Positions 23,130 through 36,354 of a stretch of DNA of 64,000 nt are shown here, in pieces. Position 1 is the first letter of the stretch. The number at the start of each line of letters is the position of its first letter. A program made the position numbers and the translations under genes. The DNA is from Blastomyces gilchristii SLH14081 (Eukaryota; Ascomycota; Eurotiomycetes; Onygenales; Ajellomycetaceae). The notes under the pieces are model-generated. The model made no database searches, was not told where the DNA came from, and worked only from the letters and a program-made list of their open reading frames with translations. The stretch is taken from the NCBI RefSeq assembly GCF_000003855.2, contig NW_003101679.1, forward strand, positions 1,950,085 to 2,014,084. The letters run 5' to 3'.

Positions 23130-26100
23130 AACAATGAATGCAATTCTTGTATCTACTGTGATTGATAATATGTATAATATGAAAGTCATGATAGACAGCA
23201 GTCTATGTCACTATGCAATGATAAAATCTTCAGTTGTAAGACATTATAATCTTCAGTGTATTCTCTTATCAAGATCCTGACTTCTCACAGAATTTAATAA
23301 TTCAAAAGACATTTATATCTGTTACATGATAAAGCTGATCATAGATGTGAAAGAACATTAATATGAAGATGTCTATGTATATGAAGTTGATAATCTTGAT
23401 TATAATCTTATATTAGAACTTGTCTGACTATCTGAATAAGACATCTTATTAAACACTTGAAACAGAAGCTTGATATTCTCTAACAATGATAGAGTTCATG
23501 AGAATGATATTCATAAGACTATGAATCTGACACAGATCTCTGTCAACACCTATGAAATGCTTAGAAAAAGAAGTCACTGAAAGAATCATTGACAGTAGAA
23601 TCATGTGTCAATCTATTCTGTCAGTCTGACTGATATTAAAAAGACTCTAGAAAAGTTATTCTGTATTATAATAACAGATTCTCATACAAAACTCTCTCAA
23701 TAATATCATGAATATCTAGATGTCTTTCAACAAGATAATAATGCTACAAATCTATCTTTCTTATAAGATTCAGAAGTGGACCACAGTATTAAGTTAAAAA
23801 AGAAGAATGATAAGAACTCTGAATAATTATGAGACTCTCTTTATAATATGTTTTAAGATGAACTTCTTCTTCTCTGAAAAACACTCAATGATCTGTTAGA
23901 TAAGAAATTCATATATATTAGTAACTCTTTCACTGCAGCTTCTATTCTCTTTGTAAAGAAGTCAGATGAAGAACTCTGATTCTGTGTGAACTACTGAGAT
24001 CTGAACAGATTGACAAAGAAAGATTGATATCTCTTATCTCTTATCAATGAAACTCTAGCACAGATCAGATGAGCTCAATAATTTATAAAGCTAGATGTTA
24101 TTATCATGTTTTATAAGATTCATATCACTGAAGAAGATGAATATCTTACAGTATTTTAAACATATTATAATCTCTTTGAATGAATAGTCACACTCTTTGA
24201 ACTGATTAATGCTCTTAGTACATTTCAGAAGTATATTAACTAAGCACTCTGAGATTTTCTTAATGAGTTTGCATCTACTTATCTAGATGACATTCTCATC
24301 TTCACTGATAAATTTAGAAAAGAATATCAAGAGTATGTGTGAAGAGTATTACAATGACTATAAGAAGCAGAACTATTAATTAATATTAACAAGTATGATT
24401 TCAAAGTTAAGAGTACTAAATACTTAGATTTCATCATAGAGGCTGGCAAGGGAATTTGAATGAATTCTGAGAAGATCTCTGTCATTCTTGAATGAGAAGC
24501 TTTCAATACTGTGAAAGATATATAAAGCTTCATTGAATTTGCTAACTTCTATCAGTAATTTATATGAAACTTCTCAGATATTGTAAGATTACTTACAGAT
24601 CTCACTAAGAAAGACTCAGTATTTCAATAATCAGCAGACACTGAAGCTGCATTTACACAGATGAAGAAGATGTTCATTAATACCTCTCTGCTGATAATAT
24701 TCAATTCTGATCATAAGACAGTTGTTGAGGCTGATTTCTCTGACTATATGATAGAAGAAGTGATATTATAATATGATGAGAAAGATGTTCTATAATCATG
24801 TATCTTCATATCTAAGAAACTGAGTCTCACTGAATGCAATTATGAGATTTATAATAAGAAACTTCTTGTGATTGTACACTGTTTAGAAGAATGAAACTCT
24901 GAACTTCAAAGTATCTCTGAATTTAAGATAATCACAGATTATAAAAATCTCAAATACTTCATGACTACTTATAAACTCACTGAATAACAGATGTGATGAT
25001 CTGAGTTCTTAAGCTGCTTTCATTTTATAATACACTACTGTTCTAGCAGTCAGAACTCAATGACAGATGCTCTCTCATAATGAGAGTAAGATATATCATT
25101 CAATGTAACAGATACTCACTGAATGAACTGAGAGCATCAGCTCTTGAATCTGAAGATACTAGTTAATTAAGATGAAACAGTTCATAGAACTATACATGCT
25201 TCTTCAGTTAGAACTGTCATTGATATCTTTACTTTCTCTACACTGAATAAACTGTGACATACAGCAGCTCAGATAAATGAACTTTTTCAGATTCTCACTG
25301 AAGCAGTATATCAAGAAGCACTCTGATTTTCCTCAGAACTATATATAAGAACTGATATCTCAGAATATTCAATCAATGATAATAATACTCTATGATTCTG
25401 TGAACAATACTGAGTCTCTCACTCTGAATTCTTACATACTTGAATAATACAAGAGATGCATGATTTACATATGATCAGTTATTCAGGCTGTGAATAACTG
25501 TATAGAATGATTTCTCAAGAGTTCTACTGATTTGAGATATTAAACAGCATCAGACACTTTGTCTGAAACTGTAATTACTATTCTTCTATTATCTCATGAA
25601 AGAACTGTAGAAAAGATCTATTGAAATCACTCAATATCTCTGATAGAATCTGGTGAGATGTAGTAATTGACTTCACTATCAATCTATCTAAGAGTAAGAG
25701 TTGTAGAAACATTCTGATCATTGTGAATTGATTAAGTAAAGATGTAATATTGAAATCTTGTAACAAGATGAATACTGAACAAGTTGCTGAAGCTTTTCTA
25801 CAGAGTCTGTTCTATCAGATATATAAATTACTGAGATCTATAGTATTGAATCAGGGCTGTCAATTTATGAGTACTCTCTGAACAAGAATCTGTCAAGTTC
25901 TCAAGATTATATACTATCTATCAACTGTCTATCACTCTGAGACTGATGATGCATCAGAATGAACAATTCAGACTGTGAAGAATTATCTCTGTAAGTTCTG
26001 TAATCACTTATAAGATGATTGATATGATCTTCTTCTACACACAGAGGTTGCTATCAACAGTTGAGATACTGTTTTAATAGATGTAAGCTCATTCTTTCTT

Positions 26101-26719
26101 ATACATGAATATCACATGAAAGTGTTGAATCTTCTAGAGATTACACAGTTCATATAAGACTCTTACAGTTCAATTCAGATTACTGATAATATAGTAATAA
26201 AGCTCTGAGATGCCTGTGATTGAGCAGAGATCTTCATAACAACTGTAAAACAAGATTAAGAGAATTAAATCAATGTTCACTGAGATTTCACTGAACAATA
26301 TAAGATAGAAGATCTGGTATGATTGAATCTTAAGAATATATGAATCACACATTCATCTTGTACACTAGATTACTGCCATATCAAGTATAAAGTGATAGAA
26401 GTTCTAGATAGTTATAACTACTGTCTTAACATATCATCAGAGATTTATAATGTATTTCACACAAGCTTGCTCTGTTATACTGTCACTGATCTGTTCTCTT
26501 CTCAACTGGCTTCTGACTGACAGTCACCAGGCATTATAGAAGAAGATAATGAGCTTGAGTGAGAGATTGAGAATATTCTCAATGAGAGACTCTGCAGCCA
26601 CAGCTGATAATATCTTGTGAAATGAATCAGTTATAATCAACTGACCTGGACTCTGAGTTCTGCATTATCTGAAACAGCAGCTCTTGATCAATGAGAACTG
26701 CTTCTGAAAGAGAGGGACT
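23130..26719 (+). pseudogene. Gypsy Q pol with C-terminal chromodomain (broken)
   Basis: Domains in order: aspartic protease with VMIDSS near 23188 (Gly of D-S-G changed to Ser); RT with KLDVIIMF and the catalytic YLDDILIF at 24276-24302; RNase H with VVEADFSDY (about 24720) and ITDYKNLKYF (about 24930), ending at TDALS (25070); an HHCC-type zinc region (25440-25580), its last Cys changed to Tyr; an integrase core with VVIDFTINLSKSKS (25660) and a second-Asp block reading NQGCQF, so that Asp is lost, while the third Glu is kept; and a chromodomain near 26543-26700 (ENILNERLC...YLVK). Stops typically sit where Arg, Trp or Gln is expected. Minus ORFs in this span are shadows. Confidence 0.9.
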
Positions 26720-26721
26720 AA
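26704..26721 (+). other. Polypurine tract of gypsy Q
   Basis: AAAGAGAGGGACTAA lies immediately before the 3' LTR, where plus-strand DNA synthesis would be primed. The copy at the right edge of the window has a comparable minus-strand AAAGAAGGGGGCTAA next to its LTR. Confidence 0.6.
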
Positions 26722-27052
26722 TGTGGCAGGCTGCGCCTGATCAATCATATAGACTATTTCATTACACTTCATAGATTCTTTCACTTCACTTCATAGATTC
26801 TTTCATTTCACTATTGAACATGTACGCCCTGATTCTCAGCCATTCTCAATCACTGATCCTCGGCCGCCATGAATGCGTATAGATTCTTCTACCCCGAAGC
26901 TTCATTATATACATCATCACATATGTGTATAAATATCCACTCTGATCACTGATTTCTACACTTTCTCTTTCTTTTTCTTCTTTAATGTTTTTCTCTTTGT
27001 TATATAAGACCTATCAATATCATATTGATCTATTCGGCGTAGGCCTCTTACA
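26722..27052 (+). repeat. 3' LTR of gypsy Q (331 bp)
   Basis: Begins TGTGGCAGGCTGCGCCT and ends GGCCTCTTACA; followed by the TTTTC duplication. It is the same length as the 5' LTR and differs from it mainly by transitions, each LTR having been changed at different sites. The ORF at 26985-27182 starts inside it and is not supported. Confidence 0.93.
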
Positions 27053-28302
27053 TTTTCTCTCAAAAACTGTTATATTATTTAATTTATTATTAATTAATAT
27101 CATACTTTTTCTCACTGTATTCCAAGAAAGAGATTATAAAGATTTTATTAATTTATCTCAAAAATCAATTTTAGTTTATTAGATTCTCTTTAAAAATCTA
27201 ACCTAGTTACTGAACTAATGTGAAAAAAATCAGATATTTTATATATAAAAGTCTTTTACTCTTCTTTTGAAACAGTCTGATTAACCTTTCAATTGAAAAT
27301 AGACTTAAAAATGTCTTAATTGAAAGAGTCTGATTAATATTTCAATTCAAAAGAGTTTAATACATATCTCAATTGAATCAGTCTGACTAACTTTTCATTG
27401 AGTAAGAATAATGAGTTCAAAAATACACTTAGTTAATGTGAAGAAAGATGCTTTGTCAAATACTATTTCTAATATTGAAATTCTGAAGAGAAGAAAGAAA
27501 GAAGAAATAGAGAAATAAGAAGTTCTTGAAATACAGAAACTTGAAAAAGTAAGCAAGATTCTTGAAAAACAGTGTCTGAGTGAGATGAATGAAGAAGTTC
27601 TGTTAATTCTTCATACTCAGACTAGATAACTATAAGAAGTGATCAAGTTCAAACTTGGAATTTTAAACACAGGTCTAAAAATATTAAAAATTTCTAATAT
27701 AATCACTGACTCTTTAGTTTGCTCTTCTTATGTTTCTACTTCTTCTTCTTGTTCTTTAAATTATAAGAAAACATATGCTCAAGCAGCTGAATCTGCTATC
27801 TCTAAACCTGCTGTCTCTAAATCTACTAGCTCAAAATCTGTTCAAAATTGTGAGAAAACTGAGAAGAATACTGCTCATACTTCTATTGATAGAAAAGTAG
27901 AAAAAAAAATGCAAAAAGAGAAAAATCTTCAAATCTCCAGAAATAGAAGACTTATTTTCAAAGTCTCAAATCAGGATATCTGACAGAGAAACAAGCTAAA
28001 CTCAAATCTTATTTTCAGAATTAGAAATGAAATCAATCAGCAGTTCTTTTCTCAGTTAATAACTGATATTAAAGTTCAAAAATCAGTTATAGCTTCAATT
28101 AAGTCATTCTTCTTTAGAAACTTCATTATTCTGAGTACAATGTCTGAATTCAGTGCAGAATTTCTTATTCAGAATGAGAATCTCTGAAAATCAGCAGGAG
28201 AATCTTTGTTAAACATAATAATTCAATCTGAGAGAGATGAAAAGTGAGACAAATTCATTTGTTCTGATATTTCAGTTGAAATCTTTGACTATGAGAAAGA
28301 CT
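27053..28302 (+). mobile_element. LINE C, second segment: leader end and ORF1 5' part
   Basis: Resumes LINE C after gypsy Q. It contains the rest of the leader, three short tandem units (27260-27400) and the ORF1 start at ATG 27411. ORF1 shows the charged coiled-coil N-terminus (IEILKRRKKEEIEK), a Ser-rich stretch at 27730-27850 and a basic KKMQKEKN segment near 27905. An open piece lies at 27639-27983. ORF1 is cut at 28302 by LINE D and continues at 36355. The duplication TTTGACTATGAGAAAGA lies at 28286-28302. Confidence 0.9.
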
Positions 28303-28325
28303 ATTATTATTATTATTATTATTCT

Positions 28326-28684
28326 TCAATTATAGATGTATACAGTCAGAGACTATGACATCTATCTGAGAATCTTTAGTTCTCAGAGTTTTTCTAATAT
28401 CTATAAAGTTAACTATTATACATTTATCAATTTCAGATATGCAAAATCAGAAAATTCCTGCTCAGAATACAAAAACTGTTTACAAATTGCATTATTTCAA
28501 CACCTTCTGATACTTTGAAATCATTTGAAAATATCATGACAAAGGAAAAGAGAACATAGTCTTAAAGATAGACACATTAAATAGATAGATAGAAAAGAAC
28601 AGAAAGAAACAAGTACAGTAAAGAGAGACTATAACAAAATAAAATTATTAAAAGATAGTATATAGCTGTTTTAACAGACTATAT
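28326..28684 (-). other. LINE D 3' UTR and tail
   Basis: The region after the ORF2 stop. It is shared with LINE C (41461-41784) and LINE F (58343-58730). It includes a small hairpin-like stretch, GAACT.AAAGTTCT, around 28400-28420, and ends TATAATTGAAGAA(TAA)n. The same end on the four SINEs suggests it is recognised by the LINE reverse transcriptase. The plus ORF at 28336-28518 is an antisense shadow. Confidence 0.75.
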
Positions 28685-31600
28685 CTAATCAATTTCTGCC
28701 TCTTCATATTCAGATACTTCTGAATTCAGTCATTTTCTTGTAGCTGCTTGAGTTTCTAATAGAAAGTCTATTAAGTATTTAATTCCTGTCTCAGTTAACA
28801 ATAAGAACCTCATATTTAATTAAATTAAATCATGCTTCTTCTTTAATCTGACTCTGAGACTATTGTATAATGCATAATACATTACAATATACTCAGAATT
28901 TTCATTCACATTGCAGAATAAGCACTCTGTTAAATCAAATCTATCATCAAATCTTTGTATATAGAATTTGAAATAACCATGTTCTAGTTTCAGCTGAATT
29001 ATAGATGAGAATATTTTCTTTTTACATTTAATTGAACGAGATTTTCGCTTTGATTTTATATCAAATCTTGAATAATGTATACTCTTCTTTTATTTCTGTC
29101 AGCTTTCATTTCACTTATTTAAATAAGATTCTTTTATCTTCCTCTTTATGAAAGATTAGAACACTGTTTTTTAAATGAATCTGCTTAATTCTGAACTCTT
29201 TATAGCTGCTGAATCAGCTAATTCATTGTCATGAATATTTATATAAGCAGGAATTCAGTGTAAATGAATTATCAGTTTTAATAATCTTCTCTCTTGAATC
29301 TTCATAACAGAGTTTAAAATCAGTTCAAGATTCATTTAATTATTATGAATCTGACTGTTTCTAAGTCTTTTTAAAGTAACTTAACTATCAGAGAATATTC
29401 ATATCTCTTTCAAACTATTTTCTCTTTTATGAGATTTTATTTCAATGAGTTTGAAAGATTTCACTATTACAAATAGTTCAGCATCAAAGACTTCAGATTC
29501 ACAGTCTAAATTTCAGAAATCTGAGATAAAATTGATATTATCTTCTGTATAAGCAATGCCTGTATCTAATCTATTCAAATTCTCATTTTTTAAGTTATCT
29601 GAGTAAATCAGAATAGAGTCTTTTATATTAATTATAGAGATCTTCTTCAAATACTGTTTATATTCTCTCTCTTTAGATAGTTTACTTATTTATAAGTCTA
29701 TGAGAGATTTCAGCTTTTCTCTTCAGAGAGATATCTTCTCATGATCAATTTTCTCAACATTTAATGAACAAAATTGATTTTTAATAAGTGAACATAGTCT
29801 ATACAGTTGAGAGAGTATTTTCTTTAAAGTATTATTCTCATTTCAATCAAGAAATCTATTTCAATTCAGTGCATTTCCTGAGTTAACTGATGAAAATGAA
29901 GAAGAGACTCTGTCTCTGATTATATGATTTAAGCTCATCTTCATGACTCTCAGAGCATAGTTCATACAGGCTTTTTTAAATTGAATAGTAAAAGATGAAA
30001 TTGAAGCTTCAATTTTCATTGCTTTAATAGAAGATGATTTGAATGCTTTCAGAATTCTTCTCAGAGCTCTATTTTATAGACTTTGAAAGAGTTCAGTAAA
30101 GTTATCTTGTTTATTTCATTAAACTTGAACTCTATAATCAGCTACTGAGATAATACAAGCTATGTATAATTGTATCATAGCCTGTAACAATAGATCTCTC
30201 TCAGTATTTGATAGTCTGATTATACTATTCAGTAGTCTCTCTGCCTTGATAATTCTTTGTTGAATATGAAATTTAAAATTCAACTTGGAGTTTAATCATA
30301 CTCCTAGTTATTTAACATTCAAACTGGGTTTAATCTCTTTATTTAAAAGAGTTAGACTTAGTTCTTTCTTATTAAATCTGAGAGAAAAGTGAATTAACTC
30401 AGTTTTATTCATATTAAATTTAATTAGATTGATATCTGCTCTAGTAAAGATTCTCTTTACTGCTTTCTCAGTCACTTCTAAATTCTCTTTGATTGTCTTT
30501 GAACTGTAGAGTAGATCAATATCATCTACATAACTTGAAAATCTCACTATTTTCATCTCTCTATTCTTGAATAGATATGCAGTGTATATTGCAAATAAAA
30601 CAGATGAGATTAAAGATTCTTATGATACTTTCATTTTTTATCTCAGTTTTATCTTGTTTTCTTTCATCAAAGAATAGTTGTATAATTCTTTTAGATATAA
30701 AACTATTAACTCATTTTATTAGAGAAAGTGACAGTTTTAACACCTTCAAAGTTTGAATTATCTTAGACTTTGAAACATGATCAAATGCATCTTTTATATC
30801 AATAAAAACTGCAGTTGAGACCAGGTCTTCATGCTTTGCTACTTGAATATCATGAATAACTGAAAGAACAGTGTTAATTGCAGAACATTGTTTTCTATCT
30901 CTTATTTATTCATTAAATAGAAGAGAATCACTAATAGAGCTTATAAAAGATAATCTAGTAGCTATTATCTTTTCTAGAATTTTTTTCAAACAGTTCAATA
31001 GAGATATTACTCTATATAACTTAGAAATTGAAGCTTTTTTATTAGATTTTGCAAGGATTACTTCAGAAGCTTCTCTTCAGTATTCAGAGTGATAACTATT
31101 TTTTAAGAGATTGAAAAAGAGATTAAAATATTCATTCTTCAAGTAGAAATATGTGTTTTAAATAATTAAGTGATTAATTGAATCAGGCCCTGTAACAGTT
31201 TTAATTGAACTTGAGAATATTACTGACTCTAGTTCATCACATATAAGCTCAGGCCATTCCCAGTTATTTTCATCAATATATTCATAAAATGACATATTCT
31301 TCTCTTTTAAATGTGATAAGTTTTGAAAGAGCATTCTTATAAAAGCTTGACATTTTCCCTTAAAAGAGTTTGTTGTATATAATACATTCTGTAATTTATA
31401 TTCTAAGATTGAAAGCTTTGCTATACTTCTTGTTTTAGTATAGATAAAGATCTTAAAAACTTCTTTTTCTTATACTTCTTTAAGAAATTTGTTTCTGTAA
31501 TCTATTTTGACTCTTTTAATATCTGAAAAATATTCATTTTGAATCACTTTGAACTCTTTATCAGATATTAACTTATTCTTTTAATCTCTTTTAGCAGTGT

Positions 31601-32630
31601 CTAATTACTTTCTTTTAGAAGTGATATTCTCATTTCATCAAGGTTTGAAATACTCAGAAGACTTTTTCTTTGAAATATTTTCTTCAATACTTGTTAGAAG
31701 AATAGATGTAATCAGCTTTACTCTATTCTTAAGTATTTCATTTGAGATATCTTGACTTTGATTTTAATAGAGCTGACTCTGTCTTTCACATTTCAGCTGT
31801 TTTACTCTTTCTTCAACTACTTATCAATCAGCTTTTTCAAAGTTATACTGATTAGAGAGAAGAGGATTTTCACTTCTTTATTTTTCACTCAGTTTAATAT
31901 CAAATTGAATGATCTCATGACCTGATTCTGAGGTTTCATTTGAATCAATAAACCAGTTTATAAGTCTTTTTTTAATTAGATTTTATGATATGAAAGTTAG
32001 ATCTATAATAGATTTCTGTTTCATATCATTTCTAAAGAATGTTTATTGATCAGACTTATTAACTAAATCTATTAAATATTCAAAAGTTTATTCAATCAGT
32101 TTATCTGCTCTTACTGCTCTTGTGCACTCTGAGTTTTATCAGAAATGATGTGTATTGAAGTCTTCTGCAATTATAGAGTTTTTTAAGAGAGTTATATTCA
32201 AAAATGCTTTATCAATTATTCAGATATTATTATTTTCTTTCAATTATTTTTCATTATAGATATTTATAAGTTGAATAGTATCAAACTCATTCTCTTTATC
32301 TATAATATCACTCACTAGAATATCAGGGTCAGATATGATATTAAATCTCAAATTAAATTAATATCTTTATCTTTTTTTCTCATAGATCACTACTCTTGAT
32401 TTTATCTCAGATTTTTCAGAAAGAAAGCAGTAATAGCTTGAATGAGAAATAATGTACTTTTACTCAGTATCAAAGTTTGATTCTTGAAGATGTACAAAGT
32501 TAACTTTTTATTCAAATATAATCTGAAGATAAGAATAAATATAATTTGAGTTTCTATTCACATTATTTTGAATAAATGTAATTCTTAAAGAGTTTTTAAA
32601 CTTTTTTTATTGTTTTTGTTGTATATTCAT
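28685..32630 (-). pseudogene. LINE D ORF2: endonuclease, reverse transcriptase, RNase H (broken)
   Basis: ATG at 32630 follows ORF1; TAG at 28685-28687 ends it. It has the same domain series as LINE B: endonuclease (32600-31990), RT with the catalytic motif as SYVDDIDLLY (open piece 30308-30556), and RNase H (29620-29210). Unlike copy B, it retains the C-terminal finger with CSFCN...EH...C-type spacing near 28900-28940. It is about 1315 codons long, as expected for a Tad-type ORF2. Stops are frequent. The plus ORF at 30871-31092 is antisense to the RT and should not be annotated. Confidence 0.88.
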
Positions 32631-32639
32631 ACTACAGAA

Positions 32640-34670
32640 GACTAGAGATAGAGTAGAATCTAATTACTATTATCAGATAGTAGATTATAACTATTTTGAA
32701 AAGTAGAAATCTCAACTGCTTACATTATATCTAGTTTATCATCAGAGTCATTTCTCAATTCTCTAATATTAACAAAAGTTCAAGAATTCTAATTCTGTTT
32801 ACACTTAGCTGAAGAATTGAAGTTTGAAGATCTAGATAGTTGAGAATTTCTTCTTTTTAAGCTTGCAGTTGCAGATTTACTAGCTTGACTTTTCTCTTCA
32901 GTTTTAGATTTACTTTGAGCTTCATCTTTTCTTCAGTTCTTCTGAGTTCTTGAAATAAATACACATTCTTTTGAGTTAGATGCATATTTTTCTTTGCAAT
33001 TGAAGTACTTAAGCAGAGTATGTTAACATATTTCATCTCTTTTTAAGCATGTTTCACATTTATGTTCACTAGTTTTATAATCTCTAGCACAGAATTTGTA
33101 TTTTGAGTCTCTGAAACAAGAGATTGTAAAGTGTTCACATCTTTAACAGTTTGAACACTGTGTTTGAGCTTTGAGATTCATTCTTGAGTCTTTGTATTCA
33201 TGAACTCTCATTTTCAAACCTGCTACTCTTACTTCACAAATTCTTGATTATTCAAGTGTCTTTATATACACTAGAACAGAGACATTTCTTCTACTCTATT
33301 TAAACTCAATTGAATTAAGTCATACAGACTCTTTTCTCAGTTGAATAGAATTGTATTCTTCTAATTCATTTTTAAGAAGTAGCATTTCTTTCTCACAGTC
33401 AAAGATTTCAACTGAAATATTATAAAGAATGAATTTATCTCATCTTTCATCTCTTTCAGATAGAATTGTTGTGTTTAACAGAGATTCTACGCCCCGGTGG
33501 CTGAATGGTTAATGCGGCCACCCGGTAGCGCCTTGGCGTGGGAAACCAAGGCGCGTGGGTTCAAAACCCGCAGGGGATACATTAAATCCGGAACTCAAGC
33601 ACCTCAGGTTTCTAATAAATACAGAGGTGTACAAATCGCTTCAATGAATCGCTCTATGTTCCTGGGCTGGGAAGTTATTATCACATGTATCTAATTGTCA
33701 CTCCTTTGTATTTTCCTATGTTCTTGTTATCTTGGCATGGTCTCAACACCTGTATTTCCTCCTGTATAACCAACACTTGACCTGTATTTAACATCACGCA
33801 AGGACTCATCATAAGCTCCGCTTGCATATGAGTATAATGGAAGAATAATAATAATAATAATAATAATAACAGAGATTCTACTACTGATTTTCAGAGATTC
33901 TCATTCTGAATAAGAAATTCTGCACTGAATTCAGGCATTGTGATCAGAATGATGAAGTTTTCAAAGAAGAATAACTTAATTGAAGCTATAACTGATTTGT
34001 GAACTTTAATATCAGTTATTAACTGATAAAAGAACTGCTGATTGATTTCATTTCTAATTCTGAAAATGAGATTTGAGTTTAGCTTATTTCTCTGCAAGAT
34101 GTTCTGATTTGAGACTTTGAGAATAAGTCTTCTATTTCAGAAGATTTGAAGATTTTTCTCTTTTTACATTTTTTTCTTCACTCTTCTATCAATAGAAGTA
34201 TGAGCAGTATTCTTCTCAGTTTTCTCAGAATTTTGAGCAGGTTTTGAGACAGCAGATTTAGAGATAGCAGGTTTAGAGATAGCAGATTCAGCTGCTTGAG
34301 CATATATTTTATTCTAATTTAAAGAAGAAGAAGAAGAAGAAGTAGAAAAGAAAGAAGAGCAAACTGAAGAGTCAGTGATTATATTAGAAATTTTTAAAGC
34401 TTTTAGAACTGTGTTTGAAATTTCAAGTTTGAACTTAATCACTTTCTGTAGTTGTCTAGCCTAAGTATGAAGAATTAATAGAACTTCTTCATTTATCTCA
34501 CTCAGACACTGCTTTTCAAGAATCTTGCTTACTTTTTCAAGTTTCTGTATTTCAAGAACTTGTTATTTCTCTATTTCTTCTTTCTTTCTTCTCTTCAGAA
34601 TTTCAATCTCAGAAATAGTATTTGAGAAAGCATCTTTTTTCACATCAACTGAGTGTATTTTTGAACTTAT
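32640..34670 (-). pseudogene. LINE D ORF1 (broken by a SINE; start lost)
   Basis: The codon matching the ORF1 start of copies B and C reads ATA at 34670, so initiation is lost. The charged N-terminus, a basic segment (34140-34170), a conserved middle (33891-34097 open) and the zinc-knuckle cluster (about 33010-33180) follow. SINE S3 interrupts it at 33491-33867. The AACAGAGATTCTAC target is found once, uninterrupted, in LINE B near 5935-5948, which proves the insertion. Confidence 0.87.
33491..33867 (+). mobile_element. tRNA-derived SINE, copy S3 (best preserved)
   Basis: A 377-bp SINE, still rich in CG and GG. The tRNA-like head (33491-33577) has an A box TGGCTGAATGG, a B box GGTTCAAAACC and a class-II-like long middle. 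A unique body of about 270 bp follows, ending GAGTATAATGGAAGAA and then about nine TAA units. The perfect 14-bp target duplication is AACAGAGATTCTAC at 33477-33490 and 33868-33881. The A and B boxes would act as an internal pol III promoter. The 65-codon ORF at 33497-33694 is simply the SINE read through and recurs in other copies. Confidence 0.96.
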
Positions 34671-36354
34671 TATTCTTACTCAATGAAAAGTTGATCAGAC
34701 TTATTCAATTGAGATATTTATTGAACTCTTTTGAATTGAAAAGTTGATCAGACTGTTTCAAAAAAAGAATAAAAGACTTTTGTATATAAAATACCTGATT
34801 TCTTTCACACTAGTTCAGTAACTAGGTTAGATTTTTGAAGAGAATCTAATAAACTAAAATTAATTTTTAAGATAAATCAATAAAATCCTTACAATCTCTT
34901 TCTTAGAATATAGTGAGAAAAAGTATAATATCAATTGATAATAAATCAGATAATATGACAGTTTTTGAGAGAAAAACTGATAAAAAATAAATTAATTTTT
35001 TACAGAGAAATTGATTAAAACTATTCAATTTTATTTTAAATCATTTAATTCTTCTCACACAATAAGTGTGCAACTCAAATCAGTTAATAACAAGTGTAAA
35101 AAAGAATTAAGTATTAATGAAAGCTCTTCAGTCACTGAAAAAGTAATTCTTACTTAAAAGAATATGAAATTATAATAGAAAATAACTCTGTGTTTAATTC
35201 TTTGTAAGAATATTGTATAAAACTCAGAGAAAAATATCTTACTTTTTCAAGAGAAGTAAAAAACTATTTCTAAGATCTTTTTTTTTTGTAATAACTGCTG
35301 CAGAAGAATGAGATAGAAACTGCTAAGATATATACTACTGTATACTCTCTATCAAGACTTTCTCTCTTCAGAGTCTTGATATTATAGAGAATATAAGTCT
35401 GTTTCTATATAATAATATAAATATTATCAGCAGAATGTAGAGAAACTAGTTATTTATATCTTAAAATAAAAGACTTTGTCAATGATTATATCAATATAGA
35501 GTTAATTCTTTAAATTCAATAGAAATCTAGTATTACTGTTCTCAATCTCTTACAGAATCTATTGAATATTGAGATATTAAAACTAGATTTAATATATCTC
35601 ACTGTGCAGAAATCAAAGACTCAGTCAGATCTTGAGATATACTGAATTTATAGTTATTGATATACTGTTAACTTATTCTATTAACTTGTTATTCACTGAT
35701 TATCTGTTGAATACTGTTGCTGAGATATCTTTTTATATTATTCTGCTGAGAATGGGCCAGATTGAGAGAGATAGTACAAGAGTGAGACTTGATATTAATA
35801 TCTAGATACACTGAAGACAGACAGAGTATTTATGAAAAGTGTACTTCAGAAGTGTCTGTTAATTATATGCTTAATAGTATTGCTGTGATATCTTTTTGTA
35901 TTTCTCTGCTGAGAATGAGTCAGATTGAGATGAGTGATATGAGAGTGAGACTTGGCATTGATGTTTTAGAACATCAAAGATGAACAGGGTTTTCACAGAC
36001 ATCACTTCTCAGATATCTTTGTAATTACAGCTTGAGAATCTTTCAAAATCAAAAAGATTGGTGCATATGACTTGATCTCTTCACCTTACAATTTGTATGA
36101 CAATTTGGCCTGGGAATGTGGTGTGATAGGGGAGAACAGGGGATAATCCCACACAGGAGTTTCGAACAATATCTGGTTCACATTTGTCTGAATAACTCCA
36201 CCACCACACGGGGTTTGCTGTCGGCGATGGGGTCAAAATGCTCGTATGATCGAGGACTTTTTGATGGATCTATCGGCGGGTTCTTGTTCGAAAAATCGAG
36301 CGAGTTCGTGATGGAGCGGTTTTTTGACTTGATGATAGATGCAGCTATAACTAT

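Larger units (their letters stand above)
21287..27052 (+). mobile_element. Complete Ty3/gypsy chromodomain retrotransposon, copy Q
   Basis: A full-length element of 5766 bp with two 331-bp LTRs, gag, protease, RT, RNase H, integrase and a C-terminal chromodomain, all on the plus strand. It lies in the leader of LINE C and is flanked by a perfect 5-bp duplication, TTTTC (21282-21286 and 27053-27057). Both sides rejoin the LINE leader exactly as found uninterrupted in copy B. Chromodomain gypsy elements (chromoviruses) are common in fungi; the chromodomain guides integration to marked chromatin. Stops throughout make it defective despite its complete structure. Confidence 0.95.
28303..36354 (-). 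mobile_element. Full-length Tad1-like LINE, copy D, nested in LINE C
   Basis: The most complete LINE of the window. From its 5' end (about 36320) it runs on the minus strand through the leader with tandem units, ORF1 (broken by SINE S3), ORF2, a 3' UTR and a (TAA)n tail (plus-strand TTATTATT at 28303-28325). It sits inside ORF1 of LINE C between two copies of TTTGACTATGAGrAAGA (28286-28302 and 36355-36371). A 17-bp target duplication is expected for target-primed reverse transcription. About 34 bp at 36321-36354 lie between the family 5' end and the duplication and are not seen in copies B or C. Stops abound in both ORFs. Confidence 0.93.

Noticed and set aside
33491..33577. A functional tRNA gene
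   Set aside because: It has A and B boxes and partial stems, but it is the head of a four-copy SINE with target duplications and a (TAA)n tail.
33497..33694. A 65-codon ORF (MAEWLMRPPGSALAW...) similar to ORFs at 39222-39578 and 11355-11543
   Set aside because: All lie on the SINE, start in its tRNA-like head and exist only because the SINE is repeated. No conserved domain.
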